Source: Phormidesmis priestleyi
GTDB taxonomy: Bacteria > Cyanobacteriota > Cyanobacteriia > Phormidesmidales > Phormidesmidaceae
Assembly: GCA_003242115.1 (NCBI GenBank)
Contig: QBMP01000140.1
Coordinates: forward strand, 1-10,961
Length of the DNA stretch: 10,961 nt
Direction of reading: 5' to 3'
A program made the position numbers and the translations under genes. Of the stretch, positions 5,542 through 10,961 are shown piece after piece (positions within the stretch are counted from its first letter, which is position 1; each line of letters starts with the position of its first letter). The notes under the pieces are model-generated. The model did no database searches. It was not told the DNA's origin and saw only the letters and a list, made by a program, of their open reading frames with translations.

Positions 5542-7056
5542 ATGATCAGCATCAGACCCGATGAAATCAGCAGCATTATCCAAAAGCAGATAGAAGAATA
5601 CGATCAGAGCGTCAAGGCCGATAGCATCGGTACGGTCTTGCAGGTGGGTGACGGCATTGCCCGCATTTACGGCCTTGATAACACGATGGCGGGTGAGCTA
5701 CTCGAATTTGAAGACGGCACCGCTGGTATCGCCCTCAACTTGGAAGAAGATAACGTCGGCGCGGTGCTGATGGGCACAGGCCGCTATATTCAAGAAGGTA
5801 GCACGGTAAAATCGACTGGCAAAATCGCTTCTGTGCCGGTAGGTGAAGCAATGCTAGGCCGCGTGGTGAATACGCTCGGCGAGCCGCTAGACGGCAAAGG
5901 CGATATCAACACCACTGAAACTCGCCTGATTGAATCTCCGGCTCCTGGCATCATTGAACGTAAGTCGGTGTATGAGCCTTTGCAAACTGGGATTACCGCC
6001 ATTGATGCGATGATTCCGGTGGGCCGAGGTCAGCGAGAATTGATTATTGGCGATCGCCAAACCGGCAAAACTGCGATCGCAATTGACACCATTCTCAACC
6101 AAGCCGACCAGGACGTCATTTGCGTCTATGTCGCCATTGGCCAAAAAGCCTCTTCAGTCGCTCAAATTGTCGGCTTGCTCGAAGATCGCGGCGCTCTTGC
6201 CTACACTGTCGTGGTTGCTGCAAATGCCAATGACCCAGCGGCTCTTCAGTATTTAGCTCCCTATACAGGCGCTTCGATTGCTGAGTACTTTATGTACAAA
6301 GGCAAAGCGACTCTAATTGTTTACGATGATTTGACCAAGCAAGCTCAGGCTTACCGTCAAATGTCGCTTTTGCTCAAGCGTCCGCCCGGTCGTGAAGCTT
6401 ATCCTGGCGATGTGTTTTATTTACACTCCCGCTTGCTAGAGCGCGCCGCTAAGCTCAGCCCTGAACTTGGCGAAGGCAGCATGACCGCCCTGCCAATTAT
6501 TGAAACGCAGGCAGGTGACGTTTCGGCCTACATTCCGACGAACGTGATTTCGATTACCGACGGTCAGATTTTCCTCTCTTCCGATTTGTTTAACTCTGGC
6601 TTGCGGCCTGCGATTAACGCTGGTATCTCGGTATCTCGGGTAGGCTCAGCCGCACAGACCAAAGCCATCAAAAAAGTGGCCGGTAAAGTCAAGCTAGAGC
6701 TAGCTCAGTTCGATGAGCTTCAGGCATTTGCACAGTTTGCTTCGGATCTCGATCCGGCCACGCAGGCTCAACTCGCGCGGGGTCAGCGCCTGAGAGAAAT
6801 TCTCAAGCAGAAGCAGTATGCACCGCGCACGCTGCCTGAGCAGGTTGCTGTCATCTACGCGGGTATTAATGGCAAACTCGATGATGTACCTGTCGAAAAA
6901 GTCGCTGACTATGTGAGCGAACTGATTGCCTATCTCAATACCAGTAAGAAAGCATTTGTTGATGAAATCAACAGCAAAAAGGTGTTGAGCGACGAGGCCG
7001 TTGTGCTGCTAAATGCGGCGATTGATGAGAGTAAGCAGGCATTTTTGGCCGCGTAG
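5542..7056 (+). CDS. atpA: F0F1 ATP synthase subunit alpha
   Basis: Three alpha subunits alternate with beta in F1; alpha binds nucleotide without catalysing turnover and supplies the arginine finger to the catalytic site. At 504 residues it has the usual length. The N-terminal beta-barrel domain (to about 95) is followed by the nucleotide domain with Walker A GDRQTGKT (170-177) and Walker B region LIVYDD (258-263). The family signature [10 protein letters not shown] (356-365) is followed by Arg366, the expected arginine finger. The C-terminal helical domain begins near 380. The N-terminal helix that contacts delta ([20 protein letters not shown]) is intact, supporting the ATG at 5542, although no Shine-Dalgarno sequence is seen. 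Beta (atpD) and epsilon are not adjacent, as is normal for cyanobacteria. Two HIP1 octamers flank the Walker A codons. Confidence 0.98.
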   Translation: MISIRPDEISSIIQKQIEEYDQSVKADSIGTVLQVGDGIARIYGLDNTMAGELLEFEDGTAGIALNLEEDNVGAVLMGTGRYIQEGSTVKSTGKIASVPVGEAMLGRVVNTLGEPLDGKGDINTTETRLIESPAPGIIERKSVYEPLQTGITAIDAMIPVGRGQRELIIGDRQTGKTAIAIDTILNQADQDVICVYVAIGQKASSVAQIVGLLEDRGALAYTVVVAANANDPAALQYLAPYTGASIAEYFMYKGKATLIVYDDLTKQAQAYRQMSLLLKRPPGREAYPGDVFYLHSRLLERAAKLSPELGEGSMTALPIIETQAGDVSAYIPTNVISITDGQIFLSSDLFNSGLRPAINAGISVSRVGSAAQTKAIKKVAGKVKLELAQFDELQAFAQFASDLDPATQAQLARGQRLREILKQKQYAPRTLPEQVAVIYAGINGKLDDVPVEKVADYVSELIAYLNTSKKAFVDEINSKKVLSDEAVVLLNAAIDESKQAFLAA

Positions 7057-7058
7057 GG

Positions 7059-7068
7059 AGACGCGTCT
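7059..7068 (+). repeat. 10-bp palindrome after the atpA stop
   Basis: AGACGCGTCT is a perfect palindrome starting three bases after the atpA stop. It has no loop, so it would act as a DNA site rather than an RNA hairpin. Another palindrome, CGCTAGCG, lies at 7110-7117. Both may be chance. Confidence 0.35.
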
Positions 7069-7134
7069 GAGGTCGCCATTGATTTAGGGTTTAGGCACTG
7101 AACTTTGATCGCTAGCGGCCTTGTAAATAAAACT

Positions 7135-8088
7135 ATGGCTAATTTAAAACTGATTCGCGATCGCATTCAGTCGGTCAAAAATACGCGCAAAATCACCGAA
7201 GCAATGCGGCTTGTCGCTGCTGCTAAAGTGCGTAGGGCTCAAGCTCAAGTCAACGCTACTCGCCCATTTGCTGATCGCTTAGCGCAGGTACTGTACGGAT
7301 TGCAGAGCCGGTTAAAGTTTGAAAATATGTCCGATCTGCCGCTGTTGCAGCAGCGTGAAGCCCAAAAAGTTGCTTTGCTGGTAATTTCAGGCGATCGCGG
7401 CCTGTGCGGTGGCTACAATGCCAACGTCATCCGCCGCGCCGAAATTCGCGCCAAAGAGCTAGCGGCTGAAGGACTAGAAATCACCTACGTATTAGTTGGT
7501 CGTAAGGCCATTCAGTACTTTGAGCGCCGCAATGCCCCGATTTCTGCCAAGTACACGGGCCTAGAGCAAATCCCCACCGCCGACGAAGCCTCTACGATTT
7601 CAGAAGAGCTGCTTTCTTTGTTTCTCTCAGAAACAATTGATCGCGTTGAGCTGGTTTACACCAAGTTTTTGTCTTTAGTGAGCAACAAGCCCGTTACTCA
7701 AACGCTGCTGCCGCTCGATCCGCAGGGGTTAGAAGCCCAAGACGACGAAATTTTTCGGCTTACAAGCCGCGATGGTCGCTTGGCTGTAGAGCGAGAAGAC
7801 GCGCCGGATGTAGCCGTCAGCGAATTTCCGAAAGACATGCTGTTTGAGCAAGATCCGGCTCAAATTTTGGATGCGCTGCTGCCGCTGTATCTCAATAACC
7901 AAGTTTTGAGAGCCATGCAAGAATCAGCTGCGAGTGAACTCGCCTCTAGAATGACGGCGATGAACAGCGCTAGCGACAACGCTAAAGAGCTGATGAAAAC
8001 GCTTACGCTCTCTTATAACAAGGCTCGTCAGGCTGCGATTACCCAAGAGATTTTGGAAGTTGTTGGCGGCGCGGCGGCTTTGGGCTAA
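7135..8088 (+). CDS. atpC: F0F1 ATP synthase subunit gamma
   Basis: Gamma is the central rotor shaft linking the c-ring to the catalytic hexamer. The ATG at 7135 gives 317 residues with the canonical beginning [20 protein letters not shown]. An upstream in-frame TTG at 7105 would add ten residues without family support. The N-terminal coiled-coil helix, [12 protein letters not shown] (85-96) and the C-terminal signature [14 protein letters not shown] (302-315) are all present. Between about 197 and 235 lies the insertion found in cyanobacterial and plastid gamma; here it has no cysteine, so the thiol switch of plant chloroplasts is absent. The only cysteine is Cys91. Bacterial nomenclature calls this gene atpG. 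It lies 78 nt after atpA, is the last gene of the cluster, and is followed by a strong terminator. Confidence 0.97.
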   Translation: MANLKLIRDRIQSVKNTRKITEAMRLVAAAKVRRAQAQVNATRPFADRLAQVLYGLQSRLKFENMSDLPLLQQREAQKVALLVISGDRGLCGGYNANVIRRAEIRAKELAAEGLEITYVLVGRKAIQYFERRNAPISAKYTGLEQIPTADEASTISEELLSLFLSETIDRVELVYTKFLSLVSNKPVTQTLLPLDPQGLEAQDDEIFRLTSRDGRLAVEREDAPDVAVSEFPKDMLFEQDPAQILDALLPLYLNNQVLRAMQESAASELASRMTAMNSASDNAKELMKTLTLSYNKARQAAITQEILEVVGGAAALG

Positions 8089-8138
8089 GTACCTCTGAAT
8101 TCGGAATAAGTAGTTTATGCTGATTGCCTGAAGTAAAT

Positions 8139-8174
8139 CCCTTCTGGAAGGGTGGCCCGTAGGGTCGGGATGGG
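8139..8174 (+). repeat. G-rich inverted-repeat segment downstream of atpC
   Basis: CCCTTC (8139-8144) and GAAGGG (8147-8152) form a tight inverted repeat. After it come CCC-GTA-GGG (8156-8164) and further GGG runs at 8167-8169 and 8172-8174. With the first GGG (8150-8152) there are four GGG runs, spaced 9, 2 and 2 bases. It is non-coding in appearance and could be a dispersed cyanobacterial repeat. Confidence 0.4.
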
Positions 8175-8207
8175 TGTTCCAAACTGAGGTTGTAATAGTT
8201 TCGATTT

Positions 8208-8234
8208 AAAGCAGGGCTTTGGCCCTGCTTTTTT
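8208..8234 (+). terminator. Intrinsic terminator of the atp cluster, possibly bidirectional
   Basis: AAAGCAGGGC (8208-8217) and GCCCTGCTTT (8222-8231) form ten perfect pairs around the loop TTTG, with six T's at 8229-8234. On the opposite strand the same hairpin is followed by TTTAAA, so it may also end cysC transcripts, less efficiently. Confidence 0.92.
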
Positions 8235-8245
8235 CGTTTATCGAA

Positions 8246-8286
8246 CTCAGTTTGGCTCAACTCAGTTCGGCTCAGTTCGGCTCAGG
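8246..8286 (+). repeat. Imperfect 10-bp tandem repeat 3' of cysC
   Basis: The unit CTCAGTTCGG occurs exactly at 8261-8270 and 8271-8280, a one-mismatch copy (CTCAGTTTGG) lies at 8246-8255, and a partial copy (CTCAGG) ends at 8286. It lies between the terminator and the cysC stop. Probably slippage-derived; no function evident. Confidence 0.7.
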
Positions 8287-8298
8287 CAAATCGCGACT

Positions 8299-8865
8299 CT
8301 ACGCGGCCACCGGCACCGGAATGTAGCCCATTTCTTCTAATTTTACGATGACTTTGTTGACGCTTTCTTCCAGAGTTTCCTTGTGAGTTTCACAGTTGAC
8401 ATCAGGATTTAGCGGCGCTTCGTAAGGATCGCTAATGCCGGTAAACTGCTTGATTTCACCAGAGCGAGCTTTGGCATACAGCCCTTTCACATCGCGCTGT
8501 TCGCACACTTCTACCGGGGCACTGACGTACACCTCAATAAAGTTGCCAATGCGGTTGCGCACTTCATCGCGAATGTTGCGATAAGGAGAAATGGCCGATA
8601 CCAGCACAATCACGCCATTGCGAGTCAGCAAATGCGAGACAAAACCGATGCGTCGGACATTTTCATCGCGATCTTCTTTGCTGAATCCTAGCCCTTTTGT
8701 GAGGTTGGTGCGCACGATGTCACCGTCGAGAATTTCTAGGCTGAGGCCGCGATCGCGCAGCTGCTCAGTGAGTGCATCGTTAATAGTCGTTTTGCCTGCG
8801 CCGCTAAGCCCGGTAAACCAAACCGTAACGCCCTTCTGCTGGGATGACACGGGTACTGATGGCAT
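8299..8865 (-). CDS. cysC: Adenylylsulfate (APS) kinase
   Basis: Phosphorylates adenosine 5'-phosphosulfate with ATP to give PAPS, in cytosolic sulfate assimilation and sulfate donation. The 188-residue single-domain enzyme has Walker A GLSGAGKT (19-26), LDGD (46-49) at the substrate site, the RTNLTKGLGFSKEDRDENVRR region (52-72), ISPYR (92-96) with the Ser that is phosphorylated in some homologs, and KGLYAKARSGEIKQFTGISD (127-146) with DPYEAP following. No sulfurylase domain is fused. TAGGAGAA on the coding strand places AGGAGA ten bases before the ATG, supporting this start. It converges on atpC and follows, on its own strand, a membrane-protein gene with its own terminator, so it is probably a separate transcription unit. 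No other sulfur gene is in the window. Confidence 0.95.
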   Translation of the reverse strand: MPSVPVSSQQKGVTVWFTGLSGAGKTTINDALTEQLRDRGLSLEILDGDIVRTNLTKGLGFSKEDRDENVRRIGFVSHLLTRNGVIVLVSAISPYRNIRDEVRNRIGNFIEVYVSAPVEVCEQRDVKGLYAKARSGEIKQFTGISDPYEAPLNPDVNCETHKETLEESVNKVIVKLEEMGYIPVPVAA

Positions 8866-8875
8866 TCTGGTTAAT

Positions 8876-8881
8876 TCTCCT
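8876..8881 (-). promoter_or_regulatory. Ribosome-binding site of cysC
   Basis: Read on the minus strand, AGGAGA lies ten bases before the cysC ATG, a near-perfect match to the anti-Shine-Dalgarno sequence with slightly long spacing. Confidence 0.65.
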
Positions 8882-8904
8882 AATCATAATCACGTTGCAT
8901 AGCC

Positions 8905-8933
8905 ACCCTAAATAATCACACTAAGTGAGTCAA
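8905..8933 (-). promoter_or_regulatory. Candidate cysC promoter
   Basis: On the minus strand TTGACT (8933-8928, five of six to consensus) is followed after 17 bases by TAGGGT (8910-8905), which keeps the important first two and last positions of a -10 element. It lies downstream of the preceding gene's terminator and about 40 bases before the cysC start. A short dyad (TCAC-N5-GTGA, 8916-8928) sits in the spacer. Confidence 0.35.
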
Positions 8934-8941
8934 TTGCTTTT

Positions 8942-8972
8942 AAAAAGTCAGTGAAGCCATCGTGCTCTCACT
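8942..8972 (-). terminator. Intrinsic terminator of the AI-2E-family gene
   Basis: On the minus strand AGTGA-G-AGC (8972-8964, one bulged base) pairs with GCTTCACT (8957-8950) around the six-base loop ACGATG. After GAC a run of five T's follows (8946-8942). It starts seven bases after the stop codon. The bulge and the 3-nt gap before the T-run make it moderate in strength. Confidence 0.6.
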
Positions 8973-8979
8973 CGTTAGC

Positions 8980-10218
8980 TCACAGCTTGATCGACGGCTG
9001 AATTGAGGGTTCTACGGCTTCTTCTGTCGGTAGCGCCACTAGCCCAGCATCTGCCATGCCGCCATTTGTCACTCCAGCCTCTGTTATTACCGAGGCGCTT
9101 TGAGCTTTAGCTTCTGCGGCTAACTTAGGCTTCACATACAGGTTTTCGAGCAGTACCGCGCCGCCTGCAACCCAAGGCGGCACTATCAGCGCGCCGATAA
9201 TGCCGAGTACCTGCGTACCACCTAGCACTGCCAATAGCTGATACAGCGGATGGACTCCCACCGAAGATCCTACCAGCAGCGGATCGAGAACGTAGGTTTC
9301 AATGTTTTGAATAATGACGTAAAAAATAATCACCCACAGCACAATCCAGCCACCCTGCGGAATCGCCACTACGAGCGCCGGAATTGCGCCGAGAAGTGGG
9401 CCCAAAAAAGGAATCAGATTGGTGACACCGGCTATAGCGCCTAAGCCAATGGCAAAGTCTTTTAGCCCCAAAAAGCTCAAACCGATGCTGGTTGCGAGAG
9501 CCAGCGTTGCTGAGACAATGAATCGCCCGCGAATGTAGATGCCAATGCGGTTGCCAATTTCGGGGAGCTGCTCGCTGACTCTGACGTTCCAGGGGCTAGG
9601 CAGCAGTCGGACAAAGTTAGTGGTGAGCGTTTCGCTATCGGCTAGCAGATAGCCAGAGATGAAAACAGCTAGCACTAGGCTCAGCAGCGTGCCCAAAATA
9701 TCGGTAGTGACGCTAAAAGACCGCAGGGCAACCTGACGAGTAGAGCGCACGGCCCAAGCGGCGATCGCCTGTACGTCTAGCTGATCAAACACTTGGCTGG
9801 TGAAGTCGGGGCGATTGTCATTAAGAGTCAAGGCCCAGGCTTCTACTTGGGTAACGGCTTTGCGTAGCAATAGCGGCAGCTGCCGCACCAAGAGCTGAAT
9901 TTGATCGAGCACCGTTGGGCCAATCAGTAAAACGACGCCGACTAAGGTGCCGATAATCATTAAATAGGTAAGCAGTGCGCCCAGCCAGCGAGGAATCCGA
10001 AAGCGCTCGGCCCATTTCACTATCGGGGCGATAGAGCAGGCTAAAACGATAGAGATCATCACTAGCAGCAGCAGCCCTCTGAGGTGCCAGCCAATGATCG
10101 CCGCAGCGATCGCCGCAAACACCACCAGCACACTGCTCAAAGAAATCGAAAGGCGCTGTTCAGAGGGCTGAGAGGGCAGCTGTTTAGACGACTGTTCAGA
10201 CAGTTGGGAAGACGACAT
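8980..10218 (-). CDS. AI-2E / PerM-family membrane transporter
   Basis: Members of this family (Pfam AI-2E_transport; TqsA, YdiK, PerM and Na+/H+ antiporter-like relatives) are multi-pass inner-membrane proteins with varied or unknown cargo. From the ATG at 10218 the product has 412 residues. A polar Ser/Gln-rich N-tail (about 1-24) leads into paired helices near 29-45 and 47-66, a third at 80-103, an amphipathic region (105-165), then helices near 172-193, 233-252, 256-275, 280-307 and 330-355. The family hallmark GVTNLIPFLGPLLGAIPA lies at 264-281. An in-frame TTG at 10269 would add 17 residues but sits three bases after the previous stop and lacks support. The C-terminus is a hydrophilic Ala/Glu tail. 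Transport substrate cannot be inferred; a quorum-sensing role should not be assumed in cyanobacteria. Confidence 0.88.
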   Translation of the reverse strand: MSSSQLSEQSSKQLPSQPSEQRLSISLSSVLVVFAAIAAAIIGWHLRGLLLLVMISIVLACSIAPIVKWAERFRIPRWLGALLTYLMIIGTLVGVVLLIGPTVLDQIQLLVRQLPLLLRKAVTQVEAWALTLNDNRPDFTSQVFDQLDVQAIAAWAVRSTRQVALRSFSVTTDILGTLLSLVLAVFISGYLLADSETLTTNFVRLLPSPWNVRVSEQLPEIGNRIGIYIRGRFIVSATLALATSIGLSFLGLKDFAIGLGAIAGVTNLIPFLGPLLGAIPALVVAIPQGGWIVLWVIIFYVIIQNIETYVLDPLLVGSSVGVHPLYQLLAVLGGTQVLGIIGALIVPPWVAGGAVLLENLYVKPKLAAEAKAQSASVITEAGVTNGGMADAGLVALPTEEAVEPSIQPSIKL

Positions 10219-10272
10219 GATAGTTCTAAATAGCCCCAATGGGTCAGACCCGCAATTAAGCGGGAGCAAAAC

Positions 10273-10961
10273 CTAAAGCGTATACCGAAATTGATCAATC
10301 AGCATACCGGGCATCCACATGCCGCCCAGCGACCTGCGATCATACGTTCCCACCGCTGGCAAAAAGGTTTGCGCCTGCGTCAGCCCCAGCAGTCCTTCAC
10401 CTAAAAATCGATAGAGATCATCGTCAAAGCGCAGATTTTCAATCGGGGCGACAATTTCGCCGTCTTCTACCCAAAAACAGGCATAGCGAGTCATTCCAGT
10501 AATTCGCCCAGCCGTGAGATCGCTCCAGTTGAGATAGTGCAAATTAGAAAGATAAAGCCCCGTGCCCAGCTCCCTGAAAATATCTTGCTTACGAATCTGG
10601 CCTGGATCTACCACAGGCGCGCGCATCGTTTCTCCTGCATTTGCAGCATTGCTCGCCTTGCCATATTCCTTGGCGCTGCGGCTGCTCACCAGCGAATTTA
10701 TCCATTGCCCTTGCTGAATAACGGGTAGCTGCGCCGGGGCCGCTTCTCCTAATGAATTGAACCGGGGCACGCCGGCTCGCTCGAAATTTTCACTCAGTGA
10801 AAACTGCGCACTCAAGCTCAACTCACCGCGCTCTAATTTGCCCAGAGCGCTATTGCCCTGCCGCAAATCAGCTTCGCCCAAGCCGCCGCCCCAAATCAGC
10901 GTTTCAATCATATCGCCGACCGCTGCCGGGGCTAAATAAGTGCGATAGCAGCCTTTGGGAA
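10273..10961 (-). CDS. TldD/PmbA (TldE-like) family protein, 5'-truncated by the window edge
   Basis: TldD and TldE (PmbA) form a heterodimeric metalloprotease acting on small peptides such as microcin B17 precursor and CcdA; TldE-type chains lack the metal site carried by TldD. Here only the C-terminal 228 residues are visible. The frame remains open upstream of the ATG at 10911 to the window edge (reading RTYLAPAAVGD), and homologs continue there, so 10911 is not the start. Family-typical parts are RTYLAPAA, then LSENF, GTGLYLSNLHYLNWSDLTAG, ITGMTRYACFWVEDGEI and APIENLRFDDDLYRFLGE. It ends MPGMLIDQF close to the stop at 10273. The DGEI/PIENLRF region is shared by TldD and TldE. Assignment to the TldE side rests on overall resemblance, as the part that would hold the metal motif is outside the window. 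The AI-2E-family gene follows 54 nt downstream and is probably co-transcribed. Confidence 0.85.
   Translation of the reverse strand, partial: PKGCYRTYLAPAAVGDMIETLIWGGGLGEADLRQGNSALGKLERGELSLSAQFSLSENFERAGVPRFNSLGEAAPAQLPVIQQGQWINSLVSSRSAKEYGKASNAANAGETMRAPVVDPGQIRKQDIFRELGTGLYLSNLHYLNWSDLTAGRITGMTRYACFWVEDGEIVAPIENLRFDDDLYRFLGEGLLGLTQAQTFLPAVGTYDRRSLGGMWMPGMLIDQFRYTL

Noticed and set aside
7083..7095. Telomere-like TTTAGGGTTTAGG
   Set aside because: Only two units in a bacterial intergenic gap; chance.
7105..7134. TTG start adding ten residues to gamma
   Set aside because: The family begins MANLK-like at the ATG at 7135; the added residues have no family support and there is no ribosome-binding site.
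7330..7850. Redox-regulated (chloroplast-type) gamma subunit
   Set aside because: The phototroph insertion is present but contains no cysteine pair.
8246..8286. Possible CRISPR-like array
   Set aside because: Units are 10 bp with almost no spacers; it is a short tandem repeat.
8591..8902. Plus-strand frame of 103 codons over cysC
   Set aside because: Composition is the Arg/Ser-rich type produced antisense to real genes; cysC on the other strand is unambiguous.
10219..10269. TTG start adding 17 residues to the AI-2E-family protein
   Set aside because: A rare start only three bases from the upstream stop, without a ribosome-binding site; the ATG at 10218 gives an ordinary N-terminus.
10909..10911. 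ATG as the start of the TldD/PmbA-family gene
   Set aside because: The frame continues upstream as RTYLAPAA, a family-typical stretch, to the window edge; the ATG is internal.

Overview
The window comes from a cyanobacterium. Three things show this. The F-type ATP synthase genes run atp1, a, c, b', b, delta, alpha, gamma, the usual cyanobacterial order, with separate b and b' genes and with beta/epsilon absent. The gamma subunit carries the insertion typical of phototrophs but without the plant regulatory cysteines. The cyanobacterial octamer GCGATCGC (HIP1) occurs 12 times in about 11 kb. A leptolyngbyoid or related lineage is possible, but that is only a guess.

Layout. Positions 1-1169 (+) hold the 3' part of a class I SAM-dependent methyltransferase whose start lies left of the window. 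Positions 1170-1349 are a T-rich leader with a weak promoter candidate and repeats. Positions 1350-8088 (+) hold the ATP synthase cluster. F0 genes come first (atp1, atpB, atpE, atpG, atpF), then the stalk and F1 genes (atpH, atpA, atpC). A strong intrinsic terminator at 8208-8234 closes the cluster. The complementary strand then carries, in its own transcription order, the C-terminal part of a TldD/PmbA-family protein (10961-10273, cut by the window edge), an AI-2E/PerM-family membrane protein (10218-8980) with its own terminator, and the APS kinase cysC (8865-8299), which probably has its own promoter. cysC converges on atpC.

How it works together. The a subunit and c-ring form the proton channel and rotor, b/b' and delta the peripheral stalk, and alpha and gamma are F1 parts that need beta and epsilon from another locus. 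Atp1 is the AtpI-like accessory membrane protein. The cluster is not evenly spaced. Only atpF-atpH are close (24 nt); the other gaps are 78-238 nt and several hold hairpins or short repeats. The clearest case is atpE: a terminator-like hairpin with a T7 tract lies between atpB and atpE, atpE has one of the best ribosome-binding sites of the cluster, and a 13-bp hairpin lies just after its stop. This suggests separate control of the c subunit, which is needed in many copies per enzyme.

No RNA gene, CRISPR array, insertion sequence or phage feature was seen. The gene content is housekeeping. The points worth a second look are the intergenic regulatory structures and the long N-terminal extension of Atp1.
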